From positions 55,561 through 119,560 of the forward strand of contig JAHQWL010000075.1 in NCBI GenBank assembly GCA_029856155.1: a stretch of 64,000 bases of DNA, given 5' to 3'. The notes under the pieces were generated by a model. The model did no database searches and was not told the DNA's origin. It saw only the letters and a list, made by a program, of their open reading frames with translations. Position numbers and translations under genes: made by a program. Source of the DNA: Promethearchaeia archaeon. Lineage in GTDB: Archaea; Asgardarchaeota; Lokiarchaeia; Sigyniarchaeales; SOKP01. Positions 35,843-46,600 of this stretch are shown here, one piece after another. The stretch's first letter is position 1; each line of letters begins with the position of its first letter.

Positions 35843-38332
35843 TTGGGAGTTTTTCCTGAAAACCCTTGTGAATTTGCTGTGGAGTTTATTAGAAGGATGA
35901 GAAATCATCCAGATATAATCCAAATGCCATCTCCAAGGCAGGTTTTATCAATACCAAATTTAATCATATCAAGATATTATCGTAAAGGATCTATTACTCC
36001 AAATGATTTTATTGAAATTGGTACTGTCACCTCATTTCCAGATAACCAAAATTTAGCGAAAGATATAGCATTTGAGATTTTATTTCCAAATTACAAGAAA
36101 GACTTAATAAAATCATTCTTTGTTGAGAATGAGATTAATGATTTTGAGAATGAATTGAAAAACTCTGGGATCAAATCGGAATTAGACCAATTACAAGATA
36201 TCATAGATGAGATTGAATTTTCAAAATCCTTTGACACAGATATGATTCAACAATTAGAAGAGTTTATGGAACAATTAAATCAAAAAAGGCATGAAGAACC
36301 ATATACATCAGCCCTTAATTTCTTTAACGATGATTCTGAGTTATATAAGGAAGAAATAACTTCATTTGAGAAATTACTTGAAGAGGCAAAGAACCGAATG
36401 CTTCAAAAAATAAATTCTTTAGATCCTAAGGATCTTAAAGCTGGCACTAACCTAGGATTAAATGAATTAGTACAACAACAATCTTTAAGAGAATGGGAAA
36501 AAATTACAAGTAAAGCTTTAAATAATCGAAATATTGAGAACGATTTAAATAAATTGATAAAATCAGGAAGTTTAGAAGATTTCCTTCAATCTATGAAATT
36601 TTTAAATGATACTAATGCCATTTCTAAAGAACAATTAGAAAATCTAAAAAAAGAACTTCAAAATAAGATTGGTAATTTAGATCAATTATTTCAATCGGCA
36701 AAACACTTAGGAGAAACACCCAATTTTGACATTAATAAAATAATGAACAATAGTCTAAACCAATCTTCATTTGAACATAATTTCAATTTAGCAAATTCAC
36801 TTGATCAATTTTTTGGCACTAATCTAAGACCTTCATTATTAGATACCTTTGATCAACAGAATAAAAGTTCCCAAATGAATCTTTCACTTGAAACTTTAAC
36901 AAAAACTGCATTTACAAACAAATCGTGGAATTCACTATTTAATCAAGCTTTAAAAAATGCAATAACAGAAGCGGACGCTCAAAATAAGAAATATGAAGCT
37001 TTTAAATCACTTACACATGAATTGCAGCAGCTTATGAATAGTTGTCAAAATATGCACTGTAGTCAAAAAATGGCTCAAAACATTCCAGATCTTATGTCCT
37101 TAACTTTGGAATCTTGTGAGACTCCTTCCCAGCTTAGAGATGCAACCGAATTTTTAAGAAAAATCGGATTAATCCCAAAATCAGAAGTCATTGAAAAAAT
37201 TGGAAAGAAACTTCAAATGCCTGAAGATGAAATTTTTGAATTAATTGAACCCACTTATCAATTACTAAAAAAATTAGTGGAAAGTAAAAAAGCAGATTTT
37301 CAAAGATTGAGTAATTTATTAAATCAAATTAAGGATCAATTAAATTATGAGAGGATAAAAGAATTAACTGCCAGTGCTTTAGCTTCTGATAACAGAGATG
37401 CTTTAGGAGCACTTGGAAATTTTAATTTAAGTGAAGCGTTAAAAAGTGCTCAGCAAATAGGAGGTCAAGAAGGTGAGAATAAGATGATTTCTTGTTTATC
37501 TGCTGGTAGTGGAGAAAATCTACTTACACAATGGTTTATTCATCGTAAAAACTTACCAGAACCAACTAAACAAAAAGTTAAAGAATTAGCAAAAAAAATG
37601 TTAATTGAATTAGGTATATATTATTCAAGAGCACGTTTAGGCACTTCCACAACAGGGCCAATCCCAATTAATATAGTAAGACCTTATTCAATAGGAGACG
37701 ATTTTGAAAATATTGACCTTGAAGAAACACTCTATAATATATTAGAAAAAGGTAAAAAATTAGATCATATTAATTATGACGATTTTTTTGTTTATGAAAC
37801 TGCTAAAGGGCTCCGAACTGCTTGTTTTGAGCTTGATATTTCAGGTAGTATGACGGGAGATAAACTTGCTTATATGAGTATCTGTGTAACGATGTTATGT
37901 TATGGGATGCGAAAAGACGAGCTTGGAATAGCCTTTTTTGAATCAAATACTCATGTTCTGAAAGGTTTGGATGAAAAAATAGATTTAGAAAAATTAGCAG
38001 ATGAGCTACTTTCTGTCACTGCCCGAGGGGGAACAAGAATACAAAGTGCTGTTGAATGGGCAAATAAACAATTTAAGGAACATTCTAATTCACGTGAAAA
38101 ATTGAATATATTGTTTACTGATGGTGAAATTTTCGATATTAAAGAAGCTCTGGTAGAATTTAGGAAAATGCGTTCATTAGGTATTGATTTCATATTAGTG
38201 TGTCCTGAAGATTCATATAACTTTAAAGAAGCTAAAAAAATGGTAAAAGTTGCTGGAGGGCAATTACTTACGATAAAAGATTGGAATGAATTTCCCAAAT
38301 TAATTTCAGAAATAATTAAGTCAAGATTTTAA
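35843..38332 (+). CDS. VWA-domain protein (CoxE/ViaA-like) with long helical N-terminus
   Basis: 829 aa. Residues 1-640 are mainly helical and rich in Gln/Asn/Leu. The C-terminal ~180 residues form a von Willebrand A domain with a complete metal-ion-dependent adhesion site: DISGSM near 664, GGTR and TDGE. The start is TTG with GGAGGG 9 nt upstream, inside the end of the MoxR gene region. VWA partners of MoxR ATPases (RavA-ViaA, CoxD-CoxE) deliver the ATPase to client enzymes. The client here may be the unknown protein encoded next, 5 nt downstream. Confidence 0.85.
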   Translation: MGVFPENPCEFAVEFIRRMRNHPDIIQMPSPRQVLSIPNLIISRYYRKGSITPNDFIEIGTVTSFPDNQNLAKDIAFEILFPNYKKDLIKSFFVENEINDFENELKNSGIKSELDQLQDIIDEIEFSKSFDTDMIQQLEEFMEQLNQKRHEEPYTSALNFFNDDSELYKEEITSFEKLLEEAKNRMLQKINSLDPKDLKAGTNLGLNELVQQQSLREWEKITSKALNNRNIENDLNKLIKSGSLEDFLQSMKFLNDTNAISKEQLENLKKELQNKIGNLDQLFQSAKHLGETPNFDINKIMNNSLNQSSFEHNFNLANSLDQFFGTNLRPSLLDTFDQQNKSSQMNLSLETLTKTAFTNKSWNSLFNQALKNAITEADAQNKKYEAFKSLTHELQQLMNSCQNMHCSQKMAQNIPDLMSLTLESCETPSQLRDATEFLRKIGLIPKSEVIEKIGKKLQMPEDEIFELIEPTYQLLKKLVESKKADFQRLSNLLNQIKDQLNYERIKELTASALASDNRDALGALGNFNLSEALKSAQQIGGQEGENKMISCLSAGSGENLLTQWFIHRKNLPEPTKQKVKELAKKMLIELGIYYSRARLGTSTTGPIPINIVRPYSIGDDFENIDLEETLYNILEKGKKLDHINYDDFFVYETAKGLRTACFELDISGSMTGDKLAYMSICVTMLCYGMRKDELGIAFFESNTHVLKGLDEKIDLEKLADELLSVTARGGTRIQSAVEWANKQFKEHSNSREKLNILFTDGEIFDIKEALVEFRKMRSLGIDFILVCPEDSYNFKEAKKMVKVAGGQLLTIKDWNEFPKLISEIIKSRF

Positions 38333-38337
38333 AAAAA

Positions 38338-40692
38338 ATGGTAAAAAAATCAATATCAAGTCTTATAATTGAGAAATTTGGTTTAAATTTATATCAAAAA
38401 TCACTTAAATTTCTTACAAGTAAAGTTAATATTATTGATATTAAAGAAGATCCAATACTAATTAGAAGTCTAATTTTAGATTATGAGCGTGAATTTCATC
38501 TTATAATTGATAATAGGAATAATGAAATATTTCATGATTGTCCCGCTTTTCTTATTCATTCAGAAAGAGAAAAAAAAATTTGCATTCACTTAATAAAATT
38601 GTTATTAGTTATTAGAGATTCTCTTGCTCAAAAAATCTTAGAAGATTTCAACAAGTATACTTTGACTTCAGAAGATTTAGGATCAAAAAAGAAAAGTAAG
38701 AACTTTAAGTTATTAGCAAATCGTTGTTTTGAAAAAAACAATTGCGTAGAAGCATTAAGCTATTTGAATAAAGCAATTATCAATCAATTAGATAGTGAAA
38801 AAATTATAGAATCATTCTTGGATACAGCAATTAATAATAATTTATTTATTGAATTTTTTGAATTTTTAGAGAATGGGTATGAAAATGAATTAGAAAATTA
38901 CTTTTTAAAATTTAATGATTATATCGAAAGAGGGTTTAAAAGATTTTTAAGTACAATACCTAGCTACTCATTTTTCAACATTCTTAAAATTATTGAATCT
39001 ATCGATAAAATATCAGAATATAAAGATATTTCTTTTATTGCTTCATCTTTCAATAAGTTAAAGGAGATCGTAAATAGTTCGGATTTAAGCACTAAATATT
39101 TTTCAATTTATCTTATAAAAAAGAATTATGAAAAATTAATTATGAAAAATCAAGCATTTAAGGATTTAATATCTGAAGCTCAACTAAATGCTATAAGAAC
39201 CGACCTATTAAAATACTTTTTTTCTGAGATTGATAATTTCTGCGTAATCGAGAAATTAAAGTTATTGAAAAAACAATTTAAAGTAATAAATATCCCAAAA
39301 GAAAAATTCTATAGTGAATATAAGAATTATAAAATAGAAATTCAAGAGTTGGAAAGAAAAGTATATCTCAAAAAATTTGCATTTTTAAAGGTATTGATTG
39401 AAAAATATAACATAAAAAAAGCAAAAGGAGAATTTAGAAAAAAAAGAAATACTTATATTGTAAAACACGATGAAAATAATTTAAAAAATCCTGTTTATAA
39501 TTTTATTATCTCTCGCATTGGTTTTTTTGGATTAAATGATCAGATAATAAAATCTTCTGAAATTGGGATCAATTATTTCATAATGAAAGAATTATTTTTA
39601 GATGATTTAAGTAGTTTTCAAGATGTGTTCTATTATAGACAACAGTTCTGGGGTGAATTGGATAATTATGAAATAAAATCAATTAAAGGGTTAGCATTAT
39701 CAAGTGAAAGTATAGAATACAGTTATGACGTTGAAAACGAATTTTCTGATGATGTAATGGTTATAGAATGGAATTTGGCAAATAAACCTATTCAAGGAAG
39801 CATTGTCAATGCATATAGTTCTCAAATCATAATTCCTGATTATAATAACCCACTTTTTCATGATTTAAAACCATTTGATTTGTGTTATTGTAAAAAAACT
39901 CCTGTAAAAATTGAGAGTAATATAATTAAAACTGTAAATGTAATTAGAAAATGTTCATTTAAAGAAGCGATTGAGAGTATATCAAAAGGAATGGAATTCA
40001 TAGAGGGATATTTCAGATTATCATTAGTTAAAGCAGTGTTAAATAAAGAAATTGATCCATTTTATGCTAATGAGCTAGTAACTAATAACCAAAATAGAGT
40101 TTTTATCCCTAAATATAATGCTTTCATAAAAGCTTTTAATGAATTTTTATTTAATTTTATTTTTAAAGAAAGAGATTATATCTTTGAAGGATTAAAAACC
40201 AGTCTTGAACATAATACTAATCAAATTTTAACTTTATTAAATTTGAATAATGAATTAGCGGGGTTAGACCTACCCTACAATGAAATATTAAAAGATTGTA
40301 TTCATCCAAATATTAAATTAAAAGAGTTTAAATCAAGATTTTTAAATAAAATCCATTCCATTATAAAAGATATCTTAAAAGAACGCGAACTTGGTAGCAC
40401 AACCTTGTTTGACTTGAAAAAATTACAGCATACTCCATTCTTTAAATATTCTAATGAAATTCTTGAAATTAGAAAAGAAGAATTTGAATCTATAGAAATT
40501 CACAGATTTATTGATAAGAATGAGGTGTTTTATGAGATATCTGAAATTTATAAGACATATTATGGTAAAAAATTCATAAATATTCTTCAAATAAAGGATC
40601 TACTAATTTTAAAACCCGAAAAATTTAAAAAGTTCCATGATATAAGTTCAAAATTACATCTAAACGTTAAGATTGTAAATTTAGGAAATTAA
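38338..40692 (+). CDS. unknown protein, 784 aa, third gene of the MoxR-VWA operon
   Basis: I do not recognise it. It is soluble and mostly helical with many Phe, Lys and Asn. The N-terminal ~120 residues look alpha/beta (LIIEKFGLNLYQK, ILDYEREFHLIIDN), and the middle contains a segment ALSYLNKAIINQLDSEKI like a TPR helix pair. Around residues 470-530 a beta-rich block (DDVMVIEWNLANKPIQGSI, YSSQIIIPDY, DLCYCKKTPVKIES) stands out. Operon position, 5 nt after the VWA gene, suggests it is the client or a third subunit of that machine. Confidence 0.75.
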   Translation: MVKKSISSLIIEKFGLNLYQKSLKFLTSKVNIIDIKEDPILIRSLILDYEREFHLIIDNRNNEIFHDCPAFLIHSEREKKICIHLIKLLLVIRDSLAQKILEDFNKYTLTSEDLGSKKKSKNFKLLANRCFEKNNCVEALSYLNKAIINQLDSEKIIESFLDTAINNNLFIEFFEFLENGYENELENYFLKFNDYIERGFKRFLSTIPSYSFFNILKIIESIDKISEYKDISFIASSFNKLKEIVNSSDLSTKYFSIYLIKKNYEKLIMKNQAFKDLISEAQLNAIRTDLLKYFFSEIDNFCVIEKLKLLKKQFKVINIPKEKFYSEYKNYKIEIQELERKVYLKKFAFLKVLIEKYNIKKAKGEFRKKRNTYIVKHDENNLKNPVYNFIISRIGFFGLNDQIIKSSEIGINYFIMKELFLDDLSSFQDVFYYRQQFWGELDNYEIKSIKGLALSSESIEYSYDVENEFSDDVMVIEWNLANKPIQGSIVNAYSSQIIIPDYNNPLFHDLKPFDLCYCKKTPVKIESNIIKTVNVIRKCSFKEAIESISKGMEFIEGYFRLSLVKAVLNKEIDPFYANELVTNNQNRVFIPKYNAFIKAFNEFLFNFIFKERDYIFEGLKTSLEHNTNQILTLLNLNNELAGLDLPYNEILKDCIHPNIKLKEFKSRFLNKIHSIIKDILKERELGSTTLFDLKKLQHTPFFKYSNEILEIRKEEFESIEIHRFIDKNEVFYEISEIYKTYYGKKFINILQIKDLLILKPEKFKKFHDISSKLHLNVKIVNLGN

Positions 40693-40700
40693 TTCTTGAT

Positions 40701-41891
40701 TTAATCTTCAAACTGTAATTTTCCATAAACAGCATCATGACCGGGTATAAACCAGAATTTTCCTTTCCTTATTTTACAAATAGCTTCCTTTAGATCTTCA
40801 GGAATTCCATTAAAGTTACTTTTTCCTTCCCATATTGCATATTCGCTGCCATTTTGTGAAATTAATTTTTGATATATTGATATATTCGCTCTATCATATT
40901 CAGATCCTCCTAAAACAATTGAAATTAAGTGCAGTAAGGGTATAATATACTGAAAATTTAATTTGAAAGGATTTTTTTGATCACTTAATTCTTGAACTCG
41001 AGCTAATACACCTTTAGTAAGTTTTTTTCGACAGAAAGGACAAATGTCGATGTTAAGTTTAGGACTGCAAAAATAATCTTTTTTGTCAATGTGTCGTTCT
41101 GCTCTATGGCCATCATAATAATATTTGCCCTGCGATGGTTTAAACTCATACGTCTTAATAATTTTATTTTTTCTAATCGAATCGATTAAATTTAGGTAAT
41201 TTAGTTTATTCAAATCGAACATTGTTGCCTCTCTTCCTAATCTATGAAAATTAGTAGAATGACTGTCAGAATTAGATATAATTGAAACTTTATTAAACTC
41301 TGAAATACCTCTGATCATTAATGGATCTGCACTTAATCCCGTTTCAATAGAATTTATATAATTTATTCCAGTTCCCAAAGCATCTTCCATCGTATTAAAG
41401 TGAGACATATCTCCAAATAACCCAAAATATGGTGTAAATATGTGAGCAGGTATTATCTCAATATCCATATCTATTGATTTTAAACTAAAAATAAGCTTTT
41501 CTGGAGAATTATAAATTTTTGGTCTCCCTTCTTTAGCTAGGTTGCCAAATTGTGATAATAATTCAATCGATTCTTCTACTTTTTCAAAATTTGGAAAAAG
41601 AATAATGAAATGAACTTTTCTGATTTTGGAATTGTTTTTCCAAATAGCTTCAACTTCAGTTTGTAATATAAAATTAACATCTGGTACTTTTGGAGTATAG
41701 AAAATTCCGCTTGAAGTTTCTATTAAATTACATTTTAATTCATTTAACCACAATGGGTGAATACAATCACCCGTTCCCACTAATTGAATCCCTTTGATAT
41801 TACAATTATAGGCAATTTTAAAAATGTCAATGTTTTTACTTGCTCCTCCTGAGAATTTACTATGAATATGTAAATCACAAATCTTATACAT
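40701..41891 (-). CDS. endoQ: endonuclease Q (PHP-domain DNA repair enzyme)
   Basis: 396 aa, the usual EndoQ length. It begins with the PHP motif DLHIHS and continues with GTGDCIHPLWLNEL, EVEAIW, RKVHFIIL, EIIPAHIFTPYFGLFG, IETGLSADP and SNSDSHS, then a C-terminal zinc motif (CPFC with an upstream Cys). EndoQ cuts DNA 5' of deaminated bases (uracil, hypoxanthine) and abasic sites in archaea and some bacteria. It often carries a misleading UvrD/helicase label in databases, but no helicase motifs are present. It stands alone on its strand, converging on the MoxR-VWA operon. Confidence 0.92.
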   Translation of the reverse strand: MYKICDLHIHSKFSGGASKNIDIFKIAYNCNIKGIQLVGTGDCIHPLWLNELKCNLIETSSGIFYTPKVPDVNFILQTEVEAIWKNNSKIRKVHFIILFPNFEKVEESIELLSQFGNLAKEGRPKIYNSPEKLIFSLKSIDMDIEIIPAHIFTPYFGLFGDMSHFNTMEDALGTGINYINSIETGLSADPLMIRGISEFNKVSIISNSDSHSTNFHRLGREATMFDLNKLNYLNLIDSIRKNKIIKTYEFKPSQGKYYYDGHRAERHIDKKDYFCSPKLNIDICPFCRKKLTKGVLARVQELSDQKNPFKLNFQYIIPLLHLISIVLGGSEYDRANISIYQKLISQNGSEYAIWEGKSNFNGIPEDLKEAICKIRKGKFWFIPGHDAVYGKLQFED

Positions 41892-42127
41892 CTTTCTTGA
41901 GTTGATTTTATTGAAACTTGTTATACTTTTTCAATCAATTTATTTAAATTCATAAATAAAATTAGATTCAAAAATAAATACAGGTTAAGTTAGCATTAAT
42001 GATATTTCCTATTTACTAATAAAGTTAGAATTTATTTTTCTAACAGTATTTTTAATATTTAGCATAAATTTTATTTACGTAGAATCTGAAAGTTTAATTG
42101 ATAACAATTAAACAAAATTATAAAAAT

Positions 42128-43408
42128 ATGAAAAAAAATAATTTCCAACACCCATCAAAAGATATTAATGAAAGTAAAGGCACTATTCTTAGAGGAAAAA
42201 CAATTTGTATGTGCTTAACAGGTTCGGTAGCAGTAATATCTTCTCCAATTGTAGCTCGAGAACTTATGAGAATGGGAGCTGATGTATTATGTGTTATGTC
42301 TAAAGCTGCAACAGAATTAATAAATCCATCTTTAATGGAATGGGCAACAGGAAATAAAGTTATTACTAAATTAACTGGAGCTGTTGAACATATTTATCTC
42401 GCGGGGGATAGACCTAGAAGTGTAGGGAAAGCTGATTTAATCTTAATCTGTCCCGCCACCGCAAATACTATTTCAAAAATTGCCCATGGAATTGATGATA
42501 CACCAGTTACAACTGTAGTATCAACAGCATTTGGATCTTCTATTCCAATTGTAATTGTCCCTGCTATGCACGAAAGTATGTACAAACATCCCATATTAGA
42601 ACAGAATGAGATGAAATTACGGAATTGTGGTGTTGATATCCTAGGTCCTAGGATTTCCGAAGGAAAAGCTAAAATCGCTAGGATTGATGATATAATTGAT
42701 AGAGTAATTGATTTATTAATATCTAAGAAAGATTTAGAAGGAAAGAAAATACTTATAACAGCAGGGCCAACTAGAGAAGCAATAGATGCAGTTCGTTTTG
42801 TTTCAAACAAATCATCAGGAAAAATGGGAATCGAACTAGCTAAAGAAGCTTCTGCTAGAGGGGCTGAAGTATTATTAATTGCGGGGGAATGCTCGGCAAA
42901 ACTTCCAGATTATATAAACATTAAACACGTTGTTTCTATTGACGATTTTATAAAAACTATTAAAGAGGAAGTCTCATATAATAATTATGATTTTTTCATT
43001 TCATCAGCAGCTATAAGTGATTATAAACCAGTTGAATGCATCGAAGGAAAAATATCATCTGATAATGTAGAAGAATTGCATGTTAATATGACTTTAACTC
43101 CGAAAATAATTGATGTTGCAAGGAAAAAAGATTATAATTTATTTATTGTTGCATTTAAAGCGGAAATAAATGTTTCTAAAAGTGAATTAATTGAACGTGC
43201 GTATAAAAGACTCGTTAAATCTGAAGTTGATTTAATTGTGGCAAATGATATCGGTCGAGATGATATAGGTTTTCGCAGTAAATACAATGAGGTCTTTATT
43301 ATTGATAAGAAAAAACATATTACTCATGTAGAGAGAAATACTAAAAGGTATATAGCATCTAAAATAATTGATGTAGCTATAGAAACTTATCAAACGAGAA
43401 ATTCTTAA
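42128..43408 (+). CDS. coaBC: bifunctional phosphopantothenoylcysteine decarboxylase/synthetase
   Basis: 426 aa from the ATG at 42128 (an in-frame TTG at 42098 would add ten residues). It makes 4'-phosphopantetheine from phosphopantothenate and cysteine for coenzyme A. The N-terminal flavoprotein CoaC domain shows GKTICMCLTGSVAVI, CPATANTISKIAHGI (active-site region) and PAMHESMY. The C-terminal CoaB domain shows ITAGPTREAIDAVRFVSNKSSGKMG and AAISDYKP. The tail VIVAND-type motif (DLIVANDIG) and the Lys-rich end are also typical. The gene stands alone. Confidence 0.93.
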   Translation: MKKNNFQHPSKDINESKGTILRGKTICMCLTGSVAVISSPIVARELMRMGADVLCVMSKAATELINPSLMEWATGNKVITKLTGAVEHIYLAGDRPRSVGKADLILICPATANTISKIAHGIDDTPVTTVVSTAFGSSIPIVIVPAMHESMYKHPILEQNEMKLRNCGVDILGPRISEGKAKIARIDDIIDRVIDLLISKKDLEGKKILITAGPTREAIDAVRFVSNKSSGKMGIELAKEASARGAEVLLIAGECSAKLPDYINIKHVVSIDDFIKTIKEEVSYNNYDFFISSAAISDYKPVECIEGKISSDNVEELHVNMTLTPKIIDVARKKDYNLFIVAFKAEINVSKSELIERAYKRLVKSEVDLIVANDIGRDDIGFRSKYNEVFIIDKKKHITHVERNTKRYIASKIIDVAIETYQTRNS

Positions 43409-43668
43409 ATTTATAGCATAGAATCTATTTTAATAACCTTCTTTGAAGAATAATCAACTTCTTTTATAAATCATAATCTAATGATAATATTTAAATATTA
43501 AATTATTTACTGTAAGAAATGAAGAAAAAATTAAAATTTAAGCAGTTAATAAATACCAAGAAATTAGTTCTAATGTTAAAGATCGTACTATTTTATTAAG
43601 TTAATTTAGTAATAAATGTATATATATTAATAATTTGTTTTAATAAAGATTGATTAAGAAATTACTTT

Positions 43669-46600
43669 TTGAGTGCGTTTAAAATTACATCGGAAGAAGA
43701 AGGAAAAATCAAACAAGGAACCATCGCAGAATATATGCGTAAGAGGACACAATTAGTTGGTTTTGAATTTGGGTACTGGAAGCATGTGCAATATTGTAGT
43801 GAGTTTCTGGACAATGCATTAGATGCCATTGAAAGTTTTCAATGGAAACAATTAAAAAAAAAAGATTCCAAAATCAAATTTTCTTTGGATCAAGAATTAT
43901 TTTTAGAGAAATTCTCCATTCTTGAGGCTGCAAAGGAAGAAAAAAGATCTCAGCACTTAGATAACGAAGCAAAACATACTTTAATGCAAGAATTCGGTAT
44001 TGAATCCACGGAATCCGATACTGCTATTGCTCAAGAACTAGAAATTAGAGAAGAAGAATCTGGAGAAATAATTGATAAAGAAGAGTTAGAAGTTGAAGAG
44101 GAGGTCAAGAGAATAATTGATGACATGCAGGAGATCATTAAGCCTGTTGAATACATCATTGATGTAGAACCTATAGTAATTCTTCGTCTCAAGGAATATG
44201 AAGCAGCTTCGTTTTTAACTTCTGAAATTAGCCAGAAAAATATCATGAGTTTCACTTTTGAAATTTTTGATAATGGCACGGGAATGTCAAAAATTGATTT
44301 AAAAAAATTTGGACGATATCTTGCCTCCTCAAAATCTATTGAATTAAAACAAACTAGAGGAAGTCAAGGATTTGGTGCACCAAGTGCTTTCAGTGATGCT
44401 CAAAACACAACTGGGAAACCAGTTATTACAGTTTCAAAATCAAGTGAACAAGTCTATGCTATGTGTTCAGAATTTTTCACTACTTCTAAAAATGAAAAAA
44501 AATATTTAATTCATCCAACTGAAATTGACAGTCCCTTTTTACATGGTACTTACATTAAATTAAATTATCTAAATGTAAGATATGTTAGGGGATATGTTGA
44601 AAAATACATTGAAGAAACAGCATTTATGAATCCTCATGTTACGCTTATTTATATTGATCCTTTTGGAAAGGAAAAAATTTATCGAAGATTAGCTACTTCT
44701 TTCCCACCTGAACCTAAATATGCCAAACCTCATCCTTCGTCTACTAATATAGGAGATCTACAAGATCTGATTACAAAATCCGAAAATAAATCCATGTCGG
44801 CGTTCTTACAAGATAATTTCGTTAGAATGAGTTCAAAAATAGCTAAAGTAATTGTAGATATTGCCGAAAGAGATTTACAAGATAAGTTAAATTTACTAAT
44901 ATTGAAAGATGGTTTTGTCAATTTAGTTAAGAAAAAGACAGATCCAATTTATTTAATGCGAGATGAAAAAAGGATATACGGGCGTTCTACTAAACCACGA
45001 GACAAATTAATAATTTATCAAGTTGAATCAGAAGAACTTAAAGGAAAATATTGGGATTTTATATCAAATTATAATAAATATATTAGAGATTATGAAAAAA
45101 TTAATAAAGAGATAAAGAAACTAAATAACCAAATTGAAAAAACTGGAACTAAAAAAGAAATTACTGCTATCGAGAAAGAAATTAAAAAGTTTTTAAAAAA
45201 AATTGAGGACAACAGAAAAGAAAAAGATATAATTAAGGGAAATTTAAATAATCTATTTAAAGATGTTAATGATGGATTGATTGAGCAAAAAAAAGTTAGG
45301 AATAGAACAGATTTTGAAGTTTTAGTTAATGAAGTCCAAATATCTAAAGTAAAACCTGTTGATTCAACAAAAGAGCAATTTAATTCTCTATTCCTTGCTT
45401 TCAAATCAATGAAGTATATGGCTCCTCCAACAGACACAGCAATTCCCGTAGGAGAATCTATATTAGAGAATACACTAATTAAAGAAATTGGGTTACGAAT
45501 TTCAGATAATATCGATGATTTTGATATACCTATCGACACAATTAGGCAAACAACTGAATTATTACATGAAGAAAAAAAGAGGATATTATTAAAAGAAGAA
45601 AAAAAGATTCATGACGATGAAATTACTAATATTAAAATAGATTCAGAAGAGCTTATCAACTTAAATTCTGAAATATTGGGGACTATTGATATTCTCGATG
45701 ATACTTTTGATTATCAACAAGTAAAACCAACAATTGAAGATATTCTTAGCTTTTCTGATATTACCTCTGTAGAAAGCTATGGCGATTTATTTGACTATTT
45801 CCTTGAAACCTTTACAAAAGATGACGATTTTGTTGCAGCAGAAACAAGACCACCTACAAGCGGAAAAGGCTTAGCATATGTAGTTGAAGCGGTAATGGCC
45901 TATTCTAGAAGTATTGAAGTTCCTAAACGCTCAAGAGACGTTTTATCGAGGTTTGTGAATAGAACACCGAAATTAAGAGATAGTGCTGATTGTGCTATAA
46001 CAAAAGCAGTTCAATCAGTAAATTGGAAGAATTATAATCTTGAAACATATGATAATGGCTTGCCAAGAGGGCCAATAAAACTATTAGTTAATGTTTCTGG
46101 ACCATTTGTGCATTTAATGTTTAAATCACAATCAAAAAATGCCCTAGCTGATGATGAAGATTTAATTAAAGAAATGAAATATTGTCTTGAAGCAATAGGA
46201 AGAAGATTACGAGTATATATCAATAGAAGAGCTAGTATACATAAAAGTGAAAAAAGAGCTAGTTTAATAGAGAAGTATATCCCAACATTCGTTAAAAGTG
46301 TATATAATATCGCATCTCGGGGGGAGAGTAAATATAAAGCAAAATTGGATATTAAAGAAATTGAAGATTTAATGAAGGGAGCAATAGGCAAAAAAAAAGC
46401 TCCAGTCATTGTTAAAGATTTAAAATCCGAAAAACCTGAAATTAAAGAAGGAGAAATTAAAAAAGAAGAACCAAAGGAAGTTGAGACCCTTAAAGAAGAG
46501 ATTGATATTAAAAAAGAAATTTCTATCGAAAAACCGAAACCAAAAAAAGAATTAATTTCTAAAAAAACCCTACTTAATTGGACTATTAAAGAACTCAAAG

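Noticed and set aside
40701..41891. UvrD-like helicase label for the PHP protein
   Set aside because: No helicase motifs are present; the whole sequence follows endonuclease Q.
43519..43599. 26-codon basic open frame upstream of top6B
   Set aside because: Too short and of the composition expected from A-rich DNA. No ribosome binding site.
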